DNA of 64,000 nt from FEN-1297 sp021817845. GTDB taxonomy: Bacteria; Bacteroidota; Ignavibacteria; Ignavibacteriales; Ignavibacteriaceae. The DNA lies in the NCBI GenBank assembly GCA_021817845.1, contig JAKAFW010000016.1:16919-80918 (forward strand). Direction: 5' to 3'. A program made the translations under genes and the position numbers. Shown piece after piece: positions 27,755 to 37,340 of the stretch (position 1 is its first letter; the number at the start of each line of letters is the position of its first letter). The notes beneath the pieces are model-generated. The model was not told the origin of the DNA. It did no database searches and was given only the letters and a program-made list of their open reading frames with translations.

Positions 27755-28756
27755 TTAAATAGCCCAAACTAGATAAATCGCGCCCCAAGTGTAGCCTGCG
27801 CCAAAGGCAGACAAAATTAGTTTATCGCCTTTTTTAATTTTCCCATTGCGATAGTATTCCACAAGGCAAAGTGGAATTGTAGCAGCAGTTGTATTCCCGT
27901 ATCGGTCTATATTAATCATTACTTTATCTTTGCTTATGCCCATACGTTCTGCAGTGGCAGCAATAATTCTTAAATTCGCCTGGTGAGGGACAAGATAAGC
28001 GATGTCGTCCGAAGTTAAATTATTCTTTTGCATTATATCATAGGAAATATCTGCCATACCCTTTACCGCAACTTTGAACACTGCCTTTCCATCCTGGTAA
28101 AGATAATGCATTTTCTTATCGACAGTTTCATGAGTCGGCGGGTTTAGACTTCCTCCGCCTAGCATATAAAGGGCATCTTTGCCGGAACCATCTACTTTTA
28201 GGAGAGAATCCTGCATTCCAAGGTTTTCATCTTCGGTAGGTTCGAGCAAAACTGCCGCAGCAGCATCTCCAAATAATATACAATTATTACGGTCGGTATA
28301 ATCAACAATCGAGGTCATTTTATCTGCGCCAATCACCATTACTTTTTTATACCTGCCGCTTTCAATTAAGGAACACCCTGTTTGAAAAGCGAAAAGAAAA
28401 CCCGAACAAGCAGCCGAGAGGTCAAAACCCCATGCATTTTTTGCTCCGATATTATTTTGTACTAAGCAGGCTGTCGCAGGAAAAAACATATCGGGAGTAA
28501 CCGTAGCAACGATTATTGCGTCGATCTCTTCGGCAGACATATTTATACTTTTCAAGAGATCTTCGGCAGCTTTAGTTGCCAAGTCGCTTGTTGCCCCATT
28601 CTCTAATATTCTTCTTTCTATAATACCCGTTCTTGATCTGATCCATTCGTCATTCGTATCAACAATTTTTTCAAAGAAAGCATTATCTAAAATTTTATCA
28701 GGGGCATACATTCCAACGCCAGTAACAATTGCACGGCGCTTACCATTTTTTTCCAT
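27755..28756 (-). CDS. fabH: 3-oxoacyl-[ACP] synthase III
   Basis: Initiating condensing enzyme KAS III, which joins an acyl-CoA primer to malonyl-ACP. The 333-residue protein carries the active cysteine C117 in DLSAACSGFLFA, a histidine in VPHQANLRI, and an asparagine in RYGNTTAATIPL. It lies 11 bases after plsX. The primer preference, straight or branched, cannot be read from sequence by eye. Confidence 0.97.
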   Translation of the reverse strand: MEKNGKRRAIVTGVGMYAPDKILDNAFFEKIVDTNDEWIRSRTGIIERRILENGATSDLATKAAEDLLKSINMSAEEIDAIIVATVTPDMFFPATACLVQNNIGAKNAWGFDLSAACSGFLFAFQTGCSLIESGRYKKVMVIGADKMTSIVDYTDRNNCILFGDAAAAVLLEPTEDENLGMQDSLLKVDGSGKDALYMLGGGSLNPPTHETVDKKMHYLYQDGKAVFKVAVKGMADISYDIMQKNNLTSDDIAYLVPHQANLRIIAATAERMGISKDKVMINIDRYGNTTAATIPLCLVEYYRNGKIKKGDKLILSAFGAGYTWGAIYLVWAI

Positions 28757-28767
28757 TTGAATTCCGT

Positions 28768-29802
28768 TTAAGTTAAGCTTGAATATTTTTGAATTGAATT
28801 TTCAATTTTTGAAACTAAATTTTTCTCATACATTTCATGAGCGCGAAGAACCATATTTTTTATTGCTTTCGGAGTGCTTGATCCGTGCCCGATAATGACA
28901 ATACCATTTATGCCAAGCAAAGGGACCCCGCCTTGTTCCTGATAATCAAAATCCTTCAATATTTCTTTTAATGAACTCCGAAGAAGTCCGATTTTTATTT
29001 TATTAAACAAATTTTTCCCTGCGTAATCTTTAAACTTAAATTTAAGGAAGTCTAAAACACCTTCGCCAAATTTTATGAGAATATTTCCAACAAATCCATC
29101 GCAGACAACAACATTGACTGTTCCTTTTAATACGTCCCTTCCTTCTACATTGCCGAAGAAATTTAAGTTTGTTTTTTTAATCAATTCTGCAGCAGCTAAA
29201 GAGACCTCATTTCCTTTTGAATCTTCCTCACCCACACTCAAAATACCAATTTTAGGATTTTGGATTCCATAAATTTCTTGGGTAAAGATTGTTCCCATTA
29301 CAGCGTATTCAAGAAGATGACGCGGCTTAGAGTCAACACTTGCACCGACATCAAACACAGTCGTTATTCCGGTTGAATTTGGCATTAGAGTTCCGATTGT
29401 TGCTCTTCCAACACCCGGAATTCTACCAATAATTAAAGTTGAAGCTGCCATCATTGCACCCGTATTTCCTGCGCTTACAAATGCATCTGCTTTTTTTTCT
29501 TTAACCCATCTGGCGCCGACAACAATAGAAGAATCAGGTTTGTTTTTTATTGCATTAGTAGGAATGTCGCTCATTTCAATAACTTCATCAGCATTAATGA
29601 TTTTTTCTTCATCAAAACTGAGATTATGTTCTGAAAGAACTTTTTTTATAGCCTGCACTTTGCCCACAAGAAAAAGATCGAAGTTTTTCTTTTCAGAAAA
29701 AGCTTGAATAGCACCAATGACTGCATTTTGAGGGGCGAAGTCACCCCCCATTGCGTCAACAACTATTCTGCATTTAGAATTGTCCGGGTCAGAATTGTGC
29801 AT
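28768..29802 (-). CDS. plsX: Phosphate acyltransferase PlsX
   Basis: Converts acyl-ACP to acyl-phosphate for phospholipid synthesis. The 344-residue protein begins its core with VVDAMGGDFAPQNAVIGA, and has the SAGNTGAMMAAS and VVCDGFVGNILIKFGEG motifs of the family. It sits in the conserved rpmF-plsX-fabH order, linking ribosome and lipid synthesis genes. Confidence 0.97.
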   Translation of the reverse strand: MHNSDPDNSKCRIVVDAMGGDFAPQNAVIGAIQAFSEKKNFDLFLVGKVQAIKKVLSEHNLSFDEEKIINADEVIEMSDIPTNAIKNKPDSSIVVGARWVKEKKADAFVSAGNTGAMMAASTLIIGRIPGVGRATIGTLMPNSTGITTVFDVGASVDSKPRHLLEYAVMGTIFTQEIYGIQNPKIGILSVGEEDSKGNEVSLAAAELIKKTNLNFFGNVEGRDVLKGTVNVVVCDGFVGNILIKFGEGVLDFLKFKFKDYAGKNLFNKIKIGLLRSSLKEILKDFDYQEQGGVPLLGINGIVIIGHGSSTPKAIKNMVLRAHEMYEKNLVSKIENSIQKYSSLT

Positions 29803-29822
29803 TGAAAGGATTTATATTTGAA

Positions 29823-30002
29823 TTAACTTTTAGGCAAAAACATGGAACGTTCATTATAATAACCGCAGGAAGGGCAAGCGCGATGTGTTAACTTAAGCTC
29901 TCCGCAGTTTGAACATTTGCCCATCGACGGGACAGTTGCTTTGTAATGTGTTCTGTGTTTATCTCTTCTACTTTTAGACCATCGTCTTTTAGGATTTGGC
30001 AT
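29823..30002 (-). CDS. rpmF: 50S ribosomal protein L32
   Basis: A 59-residue protein read on the minus strand, starting MPNPKRRWSKSRRDKHR and ending FLPKS. It shows the basic N-terminus of L32 and two zinc-type pairs, CSNC and CPSC (about residues 30-33 and 44-47), of the zinc-binding form. It lies 14 bases after the DUF177 gene and 20 bases before plsX, the classic yceD-rpmF-plsX order, which supports this short call. Confidence 0.96.
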   Translation of the reverse strand: MPNPKRRWSKSRRDKHRTHYKATVPSMGKCSNCGELKLTHRACPSCGYYNERSMFLPKS

Positions 30003-30016
30003 ATATTTTCCGTTTA

Positions 30017-30523
30017 TTAATTTGTGTTAATTTTATTTTTCAAATCTACTAATGGTAACCATCTATCGTCTATTTCAGATTTGTCACAACTACAATTTCC
30101 CTCATTTAAGTTCTTGCCGCACTTGAAACATAGTCCCTTGCAATCATCCTTACATAATTTTTTCATCGGTATCGAAAGCAAAGCAAAGTCCTTAACATCG
30201 TCATCTAATTTTATCTTATCTGCGTCAAGTGGCAAATAAATGACATTTATCGAATCGCTTTCAACAGGTTCCTTGCCAAACAAATATACCATTTGATAAC
30301 TCGTTGTGATATTTGTTGTGCAGTTAATATTACACCTGTCACAATCAAAATGAGCGTTCAATTTCAATGTTGCATTAAGAACAATCTGATTATTTGATTT
30401 ATTAAGCTCAATTTCAGCTAACACATTTCCCAAAAAAAAATCTTCAATTCCGATTTCTTTTATTGGCTCATCAAAAACATAATTATGAACACCATCTCTA
30501 AGGTTAGAAATCTTAATAATCAT
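30017..30523 (-). CDS. DUF177/YceD-family protein
   Basis: A 168-residue member of the DUF177 (YceD) family, which is widely found just upstream of rpmF and is linked by published work to ribosome RNA metabolism. A first cysteine set (FDCDRCNINC) lies near residue 60, and the C-terminal half has CKDDCKGLCFKCGKNLNEGNCSC, typical of the family. It is the first gene of the fatty acid/phospholipid operon on this strand. Confidence 0.9.
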   Translation of the reverse strand: MIIKISNLRDGVHNYVFDEPIKEIGIEDFFLGNVLAEIELNKSNNQIVLNATLKLNAHFDCDRCNINCTTNITTSYQMVYLFGKEPVESDSINVIYLPLDADKIKLDDDVKDFALLSIPMKKLCKDDCKGLCFKCGKNLNEGNCSCDKSEIDDRWLPLVDLKNKINTN

Positions 30524-30941
30524 GGCATTTCCTCAAAAAGGAGCAAAAAAACGAGTGAAAATATAGCCATACTATGATTGATAATCAAATTTTTGCTAAG
30601 AAGTTTTTATTTATTTCACTGCAGCCGGGAATAATTTAATCTATTCAAAAAAGGAACAGCAAATTAAAACTACCCACCCAAAACCATATGAATGCACTCT
30701 GAATGCACATCAAAAAGCCTTCTAATAGCCTAATCTTGTAAATGAATCACACTTAGCCTCTATTTTTCCCATTATCAAACTATAGAAATTCTCTCCTAAG
30801 AGCTTTATCAACTCTTTTATTACGGAAAATAGTAATAAAAGTGAGTCATTAAAAATTAATATTTTATATTACAAGTTTAAGATAATATATTTGATTGTTT
30901 TTTTTATAAATTTATAATCTGCAAACACTATTAAATTGTAT
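30524..30941. other. Divergent intergenic region between yceD operon and ABC exporter
   Basis: About 418 AT-rich bases with no credible gene. It must hold the promoters for the minus-strand yceD-rpmF-plsX-fab operon and the plus-strand ABC transporter. Besides the inverted repeat at 30814-30841, a short direct repeat TGAATGCAC occurs twice near 30690-30710. No promoter could be assigned with confidence. Confidence 0.6.
30814..30841. repeat. Perfect inverted repeat in divergent promoter region
   Basis: CTTTTATTAC (30814-30823) and GTAATAAAAG (30832-30841) form a perfect 10-base inverted repeat around an eight-base spacer. It lies about 100 bases before the ABC transporter start. It could be an operator for a dimeric regulator or an RNA hairpin; there is no T-tract in the plus orientation. 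Confidence 0.5.
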
Positions 30942-31838
30942 ATGCTAAAAGTAGAAAACCTGACAAAAGAATTTAAAGGAGTTACAGCAGTAAAAGATTT
31001 ATCTTTTTCAGTTGAACAAGGTAAAATTTTCGGTTTGTTAGGTCCCAACGGAGCAGGAAAGACTACAACCATTCGCACTATCATAAATGTAATAAAACCA
31101 ACAACCGGGAAAATCTATTTTGACGATAAACCTTTAACCGAAAGTTTTTTTAATCAGGTGGGCTATTTGCCTGAAGAACGGGGTCTCTATAAAAAAAGCA
31201 AGGTTGTGGATGTAATATTATATCTTGCCGAAATTAAAGGGATGACAATTCCTGATGCAAAAAATAAGGCTCAGTCTTGGCTACGCAAATTTGAGATAGA
31301 ACATTACAGAAATAAAAAAATCGAAGAGCTCTCAAAAGGTAATCAACAAAAAGTACAATTTATCAGCGCCATAATTCATGAACCAAAATTGCTAATTTTG
31401 GACGAACCATTTAGCGGTTTTGACCCCATCAATCAACAGTTTATAAAAGAGTTAATCCTTTCACTTGCAAAATCAGGTAAAATAATTATTCTTTCTACTC
31501 ACCAAATGGAAACGGCCGAGAGACTTTGCACTGATATTCTTTTAATTAATAAAGGTCTGGAAATTTGCTCAGGACTACTTCCTAATGTTAAGAAAACATT
31601 TGGTAGTAATTTAATTAAGATTGAGTATAGCGGGGATGGTTCTTTTTTGAACTCTCTTCCGGAAGTTAAGCATATTGATAACTACAGTAATTATGCCGAA
31701 ATTCAGCTTGAAGATAATATTTATCCTCACGATTTTTTACGAAAAATTGTCCCTGCTATTGACATAAAATATTTTTCCGTCATCGAGCCATCATTAAATA
31801 AAATTTTTATTGACCTTATCAAACAAAGTCCAAACTAA
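30942..31838 (+). CDS. ABC-2 exporter ATP-binding protein, NatA-like
   Basis: ATPase subunit of an ABC-2 type exporter, about 298 residues. Walker A is GPNGAGKTT near residue 38, the signature is LSKGNQQKVQ, and Walker B with D-loop is LLILDEPFSGFDP. A C-terminal extension after about residue 215 is typical of NatA-like exporters. The ATG at 30942 is preferred over a TTG two codons upstream. The permease gene starts four bases after its stop. The substrate is unknown; sodium export is known for the namesake only. Confidence 0.92.
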   Translation: MLKVENLTKEFKGVTAVKDLSFSVEQGKIFGLLGPNGAGKTTTIRTIINVIKPTTGKIYFDDKPLTESFFNQVGYLPEERGLYKKSKVVDVILYLAEIKGMTIPDAKNKAQSWLRKFEIEHYRNKKIEELSKGNQQKVQFISAIIHEPKLLILDEPFSGFDPINQQFIKELILSLAKSGKIIILSTHQMETAERLCTDILLINKGLEICSGLLPNVKKTFGSNLIKIEYSGDGSFLNSLPEVKHIDNYSNYAEIQLEDNIYPHDFLRKIVPAIDIKYFSVIEPSLNKIFIDLIKQSPN

Positions 31839-31842
31839 TTTT

Positions 31843-33084
31843 ATGAATAAAATCTTTGCTGTTGCTAAGTGGGAATATTTAGAAAAAGTTAAAACAAAAA
31901 CTTTTATAATTTCGCTAATACTTACTCCGGCAATCATCATTGGTTTTGCGTTAGCTCCGACTTTCTTATCCGGTCAAAGTGAAAATTCAACAAAGGCAAT
32001 CGGAATTATCGATACATCAGGACTATTCATCAATGGAGTTAAAGATGGATTAGAAACATATAGGATTAAAAATAATCAGCCCGCTTATATACTAATCAAT
32101 TTAACCAGCCAGACTCAAGATCAAAATGAATTAAAATCATCTGCTGATTCTGCGGTTATTTCCGGACAGCTAGATGGTTATCTATTAATAAATTACGGTG
32201 GAACAGATTCTGTTTCGGTAGAATACCTTAGTAAAAATATAGGTAATTATAAAGACATCAATAATTTTGACAATACCTTTAACAAGGTCCAGCTAGAAAT
32301 AAAATTAAATGAAGAAAATATTAACCCGCAGATTGCTAAATATCTTTCCGAGAAAACGGAAATAAAACCAAAAATAATTGACGGGAAAGGGAAAGAATCT
32401 AAACCTGATTTTTTAACTGTCTTTTTCACTTCATTTATTTTTATTATTCTTTTGATGATGATGATTCTTTCATCAGGGGGAATGTTAATTCGAAATCTTG
32501 TCGAAGAGAAATCAAATCGGTTAATTGAAATCCTTGTTTCCAGTTGTTCGCCAAATCAACTGCTAACCGGAAAAGTTTTAGGACTAAGTTCTTTAGGCTT
32601 AACACAAGTAATTATTTGGGGCGCAATTGGATTTGCTTTAGCCGGGACATCAACTATTCCAGATAATGCTTTCAATAATATTATTCCGATACTTATATAT
32701 TTTGTACTTGGATTTGTATTTTACACTGCAATTTTTGTCGGCATTGGTTCTATTGTAACGACAGAGCAAGAAGCCCAGCAAATAACCAGCTACCTTAGTC
32801 TCACACTCGTGTTACCTATTGCAATTAGCGTCCCTGCTATTGAACATCCAGATTCCCTTTTCGTTCATGTTTTATCTTATATCCCGTTTACAATCCCATC
32901 GATAATGATTTTAAGATTTAATATAGAAACGATTCCTTTTTCAGAAATTTTAGTCACATTAATTATAATGGTCGTATCAATTTATCTTGCGATAGTCGGC
33001 TCATCAAAAATTTTCCGGATTGGGATTTTATCATACGGGAAAAGACCTTCGATTAAAGAATTAATTAACTGGATTAGAGAATAA
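31843..33084 (+). CDS. ABC-2 exporter permease, NatB-like
   Basis: Membrane partner of the preceding ATPase, about 413 residues. One N-terminal helix (about 20-42) is followed by a large extracytoplasmic domain (about 43-190) and then five or six hydrophobic helices with a conserved GGMLIRNLVEEKSNRLIEILVSSCSPNQLLTGK segment before the membrane core, typical of the NatB/ABC-2 family. The ATG at 31843 lies just after the upstream stop; longer starts would run back into the ATPase gene. Confidence 0.9.
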   Translation: MNKIFAVAKWEYLEKVKTKTFIISLILTPAIIIGFALAPTFLSGQSENSTKAIGIIDTSGLFINGVKDGLETYRIKNNQPAYILINLTSQTQDQNELKSSADSAVISGQLDGYLLINYGGTDSVSVEYLSKNIGNYKDINNFDNTFNKVQLEIKLNEENINPQIAKYLSEKTEIKPKIIDGKGKESKPDFLTVFFTSFIFIILLMMMILSSGGMLIRNLVEEKSNRLIEILVSSCSPNQLLTGKVLGLSSLGLTQVIIWGAIGFALAGTSTIPDNAFNNIIPILIYFVLGFVFYTAIFVGIGSIVTTEQEAQQITSYLSLTLVLPIAISVPAIEHPDSLFVHVLSYIPFTIPSIMILRFNIETIPFSEILVTLIIMVVSIYLAIVGSSKIFRIGILSYGKRPSIKELINWIRE

Positions 33085-33092
33085 TAGGTTTA

Positions 33093-34052
33093 ATGTTTTA
33101 CTTGTCATCCGCCATAGCAGCTATACTTCCCATGATGATATATTTAGTTATCATTTGGCGATTCGACAGATACGACCGGGAACCATTCAGCTTTGTACTG
33201 ATTAATTATTTATGGGGGGCTCTAGGGGCAATATTTTTAGCAATTATCGGGAGCGCCATTATTGAGACAGTATTATCTATCTGGATAAAAAGTCCAGTTA
33301 GATTAAATCATATCGAAACTATTATTGTTGCCCCATACGTTGAAGAAATTACAAAGGGATTATTTCTCTTTATTATTTTTACAAATAGAAGATTTGATAA
33401 TATAACAGACGGTTTAGTATATGGAGGCGCTATTGGTCTCGGATTCGGAATGACCGAAAATTTTCTTTACTTCATTACATTCGGAACCAATTTTTCCGAA
33501 TGGCTTACCATCGTGGTAATTCGTACGTTATTTTCCGGTGTTATGCATTGCGTAGCTACTGCAACTCTCGGAGCTTTTCTTGGATTTTCAAAATTTAAGG
33601 GAACGCCTTATAAAGTCGCGTTGCCCATACTTGGATTAGCTATAGCAATTTTTATCCATTTTGCATGGAACTTAAGTGTAAGCTTTCAATCTACGGCTCC
33701 TTTGGGATTTCTTTTCATGTTTATCACTGTTTTGATTTTTATAACAATATTTTCTTTTGCAATTTTGAGTGAGAAAAAAATAATATATAACGAACTATTT
33801 GAAGAATCAGCAAAGGGCTTAATACCTTTTGAACATTTGACGATCCTAAGTTCTTCTAAAAAAAATAGAAACGGTTGGGTTGATGAAAGCATTCGTAAGT
33901 TATATATTAGAGCAGCAACAACTTTAGCATTTAGGAAAATGGAATTAAAAAACTCGTCCGGCTCCAGTAAAATATTTTATGAAAAAGATATTGAGTATTA
34001 CCGGCAATTTATTTCAAACTTACTTTATAAACCGATTGATTTTAAGTCATGA
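33093..34052 (+). CDS. PrsW-family intramembrane metalloprotease
   Basis: Multi-pass membrane protein of 319 residues with about eight helices. The proposed catalytic motifs of the PrsW family are visible: EEITK at residues 84-88, TENFLYF with E122 and N123, and H152 in GVMHCVATATLGA, followed by a later HFAWN helix. PrsW of Bacillus cleaves an anti-sigma factor; the target here is unknown. The soluble C-terminal tail (about 235-319) is an addition. It overlaps the next gene by four bases. Confidence 0.88.
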   Translation: MFYLSSAIAAILPMMIYLVIIWRFDRYDREPFSFVLINYLWGALGAIFLAIIGSAIIETVLSIWIKSPVRLNHIETIIVAPYVEEITKGLFLFIIFTNRRFDNITDGLVYGGAIGLGFGMTENFLYFITFGTNFSEWLTIVVIRTLFSGVMHCVATATLGAFLGFSKFKGTPYKVALPILGLAIAIFIHFAWNLSVSFQSTAPLGFLFMFITVLIFITIFSFAILSEKKIIYNELFEESAKGLIPFEHLTILSSSKKNRNGWVDESIRKLYIRAATTLAFRKMELKNSSGSSKIFYEKDIEYYRQFISNLLYKPIDFKS

Positions 34053-34747
34053 AGCTTGATTCAATAATTTACCTAATAGCAAATTCTTCTCTTTTTAATG
34101 CTACTGAAATTCCAATTTTTGAAGCATTAGACAAAGAAAACTCTTTACTACTTTATAACGCGCTAACATTAAACCACCATGAGAACCTGAGCCTGATTTC
34201 GGATACTTACACCTCAGTTTATTGCTTTGATGAGAAAGACCGAGAATTCCTTCCCGGAATGTTTAATTCGGATCATTCAGATACCTTTTTTGCGGATACA
34301 AGCAATAAGACCAAATTTATAAAAAGATTAGCAGATAAATATTCAAACCAACATTTAAATAACCTTATCATTTTTACTAATTCAATCGGAATTAACCAAT
34401 CAGATATTTTAAAAGCCTTTAACTTACTTTCTATGGAAGATGAGGCAATTGTAATCGGCAAAGCAAAGAATAATGGCATAGCTTTTTTGGGATTTAATTC
34501 CTTCAACAAAAATTTATTCAAAGAGATAGATTGGGACGACTTTAATTACGAAAACCTTCTCCCAATGGTTAACAAGCATGAGAATTTTATTCATGTAATG
34601 AATAATTATCTTTCTATTCAAAAATTATACGACTTTAAACAGCTTTATGTTGAGTTATCTAAAAAGGAAAGCCTAAGTTATTGCAGTCAACAGATGCACG
34701 AAAAATTTACACATTTATTCATTGAATACAAGGAGCTTCTTAAATGA
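34049..34747 (+). CDS. Hypothetical protein, faintly DUF2064-like
   Basis: A 232-residue soluble protein that I do not firmly recognise. The middle part, with FTNSIGINQSDILKAFNLLSMEDEAIVIGKAKNNGIAFLGF, resembles the layout of TIGR04282/DUF2064 GT-A-fold proteins, in which a similar segment precedes a GxxYLxG-like strand, but key acidic residues are not clear. It overlaps both PrsW and nadD by four bases, so it belongs to this operon. The fold call is an inference from pattern only. Confidence 0.65.
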   Translation: MKLDSIIYLIANSSLFNATEIPIFEALDKENSLLLYNALTLNHHENLSLISDTYTSVYCFDEKDREFLPGMFNSDHSDTFFADTSNKTKFIKRLADKYSNQHLNNLIIFTNSIGINQSDILKAFNLLSMEDEAIVIGKAKNNGIAFLGFNSFNKNLFKEIDWDDFNYENLLPMVNKHENFIHVMNNYLSIQKLYDFKQLYVELSKKESLSYCSQQMHEKFTHLFIEYKELLK

Positions 34748-35325
34748 GCATTGTCGGAATTTTTGGCGGCACTTTCGATCCGATTCACACAGGACATTTA
34801 ATTACCGCACAAGCCGTTCGTGAACTAAGAGGATTGGATAAAATAATTTTTATCCCTGCTTTCATTTCGCCTCACAAAACAGAAATACCAACATTAAGCC
34901 CAGAACATAGATTTGCTATGGTCAAACTAGCAATAAAGAATATTCCGTATTTTGATTTTTCGGATTTAGAAATAAATACTGCCACAATTTCATATACAAT
35001 AGAAACATTGAGAGTTCTTAAAGAAAAATATAATAAGATAGAATTGATAATTGGTTACGATAATATTTTAAAATTTAGCTCCTGGAAAGAGCCTGATGAA
35101 ATCTTAAAGTTGGCAAAAATAATTGTTTTAAATAGAAAATTAACCCAAGAGCCAATCAATAAGGACCGTTTTTACAACTCTGCCTTATTTGTCGACACAC
35201 CCACTATTGAAATTAGCTCAAGTGAAATAAGAGAAAGAGTAACTAAAAATTTACCGTTAAATTTTCTCGTGCCGGAAGAAGTACAGAAATACATTTACCA
35301 TTTTAATTTATATAAGGAGAAATAA
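34744..35325 (+). CDS. nadD: Nicotinate-nucleotide adenylyltransferase
   Basis: Makes nicotinate adenine dinucleotide in NAD synthesis. The 193-residue protein has the nucleotidyltransferase motif GGTFDPIHTGHL at the N-terminus and the C-terminal ISSSEIRERV motif. The length is standard. It starts within the end of the preceding gene and ends directly before the epimerase gene, which begins at the next base. Confidence 0.95.
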   Translation: MSIVGIFGGTFDPIHTGHLITAQAVRELRGLDKIIFIPAFISPHKTEIPTLSPEHRFAMVKLAIKNIPYFDFSDLEINTATISYTIETLRVLKEKYNKIELIIGYDNILKFSSWKEPDEILKLAKIIVLNRKLTQEPINKDRFYNSALFVDTPTIEISSSEIRERVTKNLPLNFLVPEEVQKYIYHFNLYKEK

Positions 35326-36240
35326 ATGAAAATATTAGTAACAGGGGGAGCAGGATTTATCGCTTCCCAAGTTTCAGACGCATTTATTGCAGAAGGTAAT
35401 GAAGTTTTTGTGGTTGATAATCTTTCAACCGGATTTGAAAAGAACATTAATCCAAATGCAAAATTTATTAAAGCAGATATATGCGATAAAAAATTAATCG
35501 ATCTTTTCGAAAAAGAAAAGTTTGACGTAGTTAATCACCACGCTGCCCAAATGGATGTACGCCGTTCGGTTGCCGATCCGGCATTTGATGCAAATACGAA
35601 TATTCTGGGAACAATAAATCTTCTTCAAAGTTGCATAAAGACGGGAGTAAAAAAGTTTATGTTCGCTTCCACAGGGGGAGCAGTTTATGGCGAACAAAAA
35701 TACTTCCCGGCAGATGAAGCGCATATTACTTTTCCGTTGTCGCCGTACGGTATTTCAAAACTTGCTGTTGAAAAATATTTGCACTTTTATCATTCCCAGT
35801 ATCAGTTGAATTATTCAATTCTTCGATATGCAAATATTTATGGCCCGCGCCAAAATCCATTTGGTGAAGCAGGTGTAGTCGCTATTTTCACTTCTAAATT
35901 GCTAAAAGAAGAGCAACCAATAATTAATGGCAGCGGAGAACAAACCAGAGACTATGTATTTGTCGGCGACGTTGTTAAAGCAAATACTTTAGCTCTTAAA
36001 GATGAAACAAGCGATGTATATAACATCGGCACTTCAATAGAGACTAATGTAAACGAACTTTTCAATATGCTTAATAAAATAATTGGCAAGGGACAAGTAG
36101 AAAAGCATGGGCCTCCGGCTTCGGGTGAACAGATGCGCAGCGTAATTACTTCAGATAAACTTTTCGGAAAATTTAATTGGCGACCATCTACTTCACTTAG
36201 CGAAGGATTACAAAAAACAGTAGAATATTTTAAGAATTAA
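35326..36240 (+). CDS. NAD-dependent sugar epimerase/dehydratase
   Basis: Extended short-chain dehydrogenase of 304 residues, close to UDP-glucose 4-epimerases. The cofactor motif GGAGFIAS is at residues 7-14. The active site has ASTGGAVYGE and YGISKLAVEKYL with the Tyr-x-x-x-Lys pair, and ILRYANIYGPRQNP and QTRDYVFVGDV follow as in GalE-like enzymes. A clean AAGGAGAAATA ribosome binding site overlaps the end of nadD. The exact substrate, UDP-glucose or UDP-GlcNAc or other, cannot be told from sequence. Confidence 0.9.
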   Translation: MKILVTGGAGFIASQVSDAFIAEGNEVFVVDNLSTGFEKNINPNAKFIKADICDKKLIDLFEKEKFDVVNHHAAQMDVRRSVADPAFDANTNILGTINLLQSCIKTGVKKFMFASTGGAVYGEQKYFPADEAHITFPLSPYGISKLAVEKYLHFYHSQYQLNYSILRYANIYGPRQNPFGEAGVVAIFTSKLLKEEQPIINGSGEQTRDYVFVGDVVKANTLALKDETSDVYNIGTSIETNVNELFNMLNKIIGKGQVEKHGPPASGEQMRSVITSDKLFGKFNWRPSTSLSEGLQKTVEYFKN

Positions 36241-36282
36241 ATTTAAGATTCAAAGAGTTTGAAATATAAATCCAATTACGGA

Positions 36283-37236
36283 ATGATTGAAAATATTTTG
36301 TTAGAAAAATTGTTTCAAAATGACAGACGAACCGTGGCGCGAGCAATTTCAGTGGTTGAATCAGATAGCCCCGCTTCGATAGAATTATTAAAGAACCTTT
36401 ATTCAAAAGTCGGCAGCGCCTATCGAATAGGAATTACCGGACCTCCTGGAGCTGGTAAGAGCACGATAACTAACCAGCTTGCAAAATATTACCGATCAGA
36501 AAATAAAACTGTAGGAATTATTGCTGTTGATCCAACGAGTCCATTTACGGGCGGAGCTTTGCTGGGTGACCGGGTCAGAATGAATGAAATAGGCCAAGAT
36601 CCGGGCGTTTTTATCCGCAGCATGGCAACCCGCGGAAGTTTAGGAGGATTAAGCAGAAAAGCTAACGATGCGGCAGATATACTTGATGTTGCCGGTTATG
36701 ATTTTATTCTTTTTGAAACTGTTGGCGTAGGTCAATCTGAGTTAGATATTGCTCAAGCAACGGATACAACCATCGTTGTTTTAGTTCCTGAATCAGGAGA
36801 TGCAGTCCAAGCGATGAAAGCCGGCTTAATGGAAATAGCTGACTTTTTTGTACTTAACAAAAGCGATCGCCCAGGCTCAGAGCAAGCCGTAACAGCACTC
36901 AGAACAATTTTGATGATGAAGGATCATGATCAAACATCATGGCTGCCAAACATCATTAAAGCGGTTGCAATAGAAAATAAGGGCATTGATGAAATAGCCG
37001 AAGAAATTTTAGACCACAAGAATTATTTAATCAAAGACGGAAAATTTACAATAAAAAGAGAACAGCACGCGAAAAACAGAATCAAGGAGATAGTTGAAGA
37101 CCAGATAAGAAAAAAATTATGGAGCGGTGAGGGAGAAAAATCATTAAACAATTCTTTAGAAAAGATAGTATTAGGTAATTCGTCCCCATATCACATTGCG
37201 GAAGAAATTATAGAAAATTTCAGGAAGCAGCTTTAA
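36283..37236 (+). CDS. meaB: MeaB/ArgK-type GTPase (methylmalonyl-CoA mutase chaperone)
   Basis: G3E-family GTPase that protects and loads cobalamin-dependent acyl-CoA mutases. The P-loop GPPGAGKST, the DPTSPFTGGALLGDRVRM segment, ETVGVGQSE switch and NKSD base-recognition motif are all present. The ATG at 36283 is preferred; a TTG eight codons upstream would lengthen the N-terminus. No mutase gene is in the window, but an acyl-CoA dehydrogenase and a carboxyltransferase follow, which fits propionyl- or branched-chain acyl-CoA metabolism. Confidence 0.92.
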   Translation: MIENILLEKLFQNDRRTVARAISVVESDSPASIELLKNLYSKVGSAYRIGITGPPGAGKSTITNQLAKYYRSENKTVGIIAVDPTSPFTGGALLGDRVRMNEIGQDPGVFIRSMATRGSLGGLSRKANDAADILDVAGYDFILFETVGVGQSELDIAQATDTTIVVLVPESGDAVQAMKAGLMEIADFFVLNKSDRPGSEQAVTALRTILMMKDHDQTSWLPNIIKAVAIENKGIDEIAEEILDHKNYLIKDGKFTIKREQHAKNRIKEIVEDQIRKKLWSGEGEKSLNNSLEKIVLGNSSPYHIAEEIIENFRKQL

Positions 37237-37340
37237 TTTTAGATAGGTTCAATTCATTAACCAAGATAGGACATCCAAAAGATTTTCTATCTTAAAATAT
37301 TTTCAGCAATAATCAAGCTGAAGGAGTGAAAGGAATTTTT

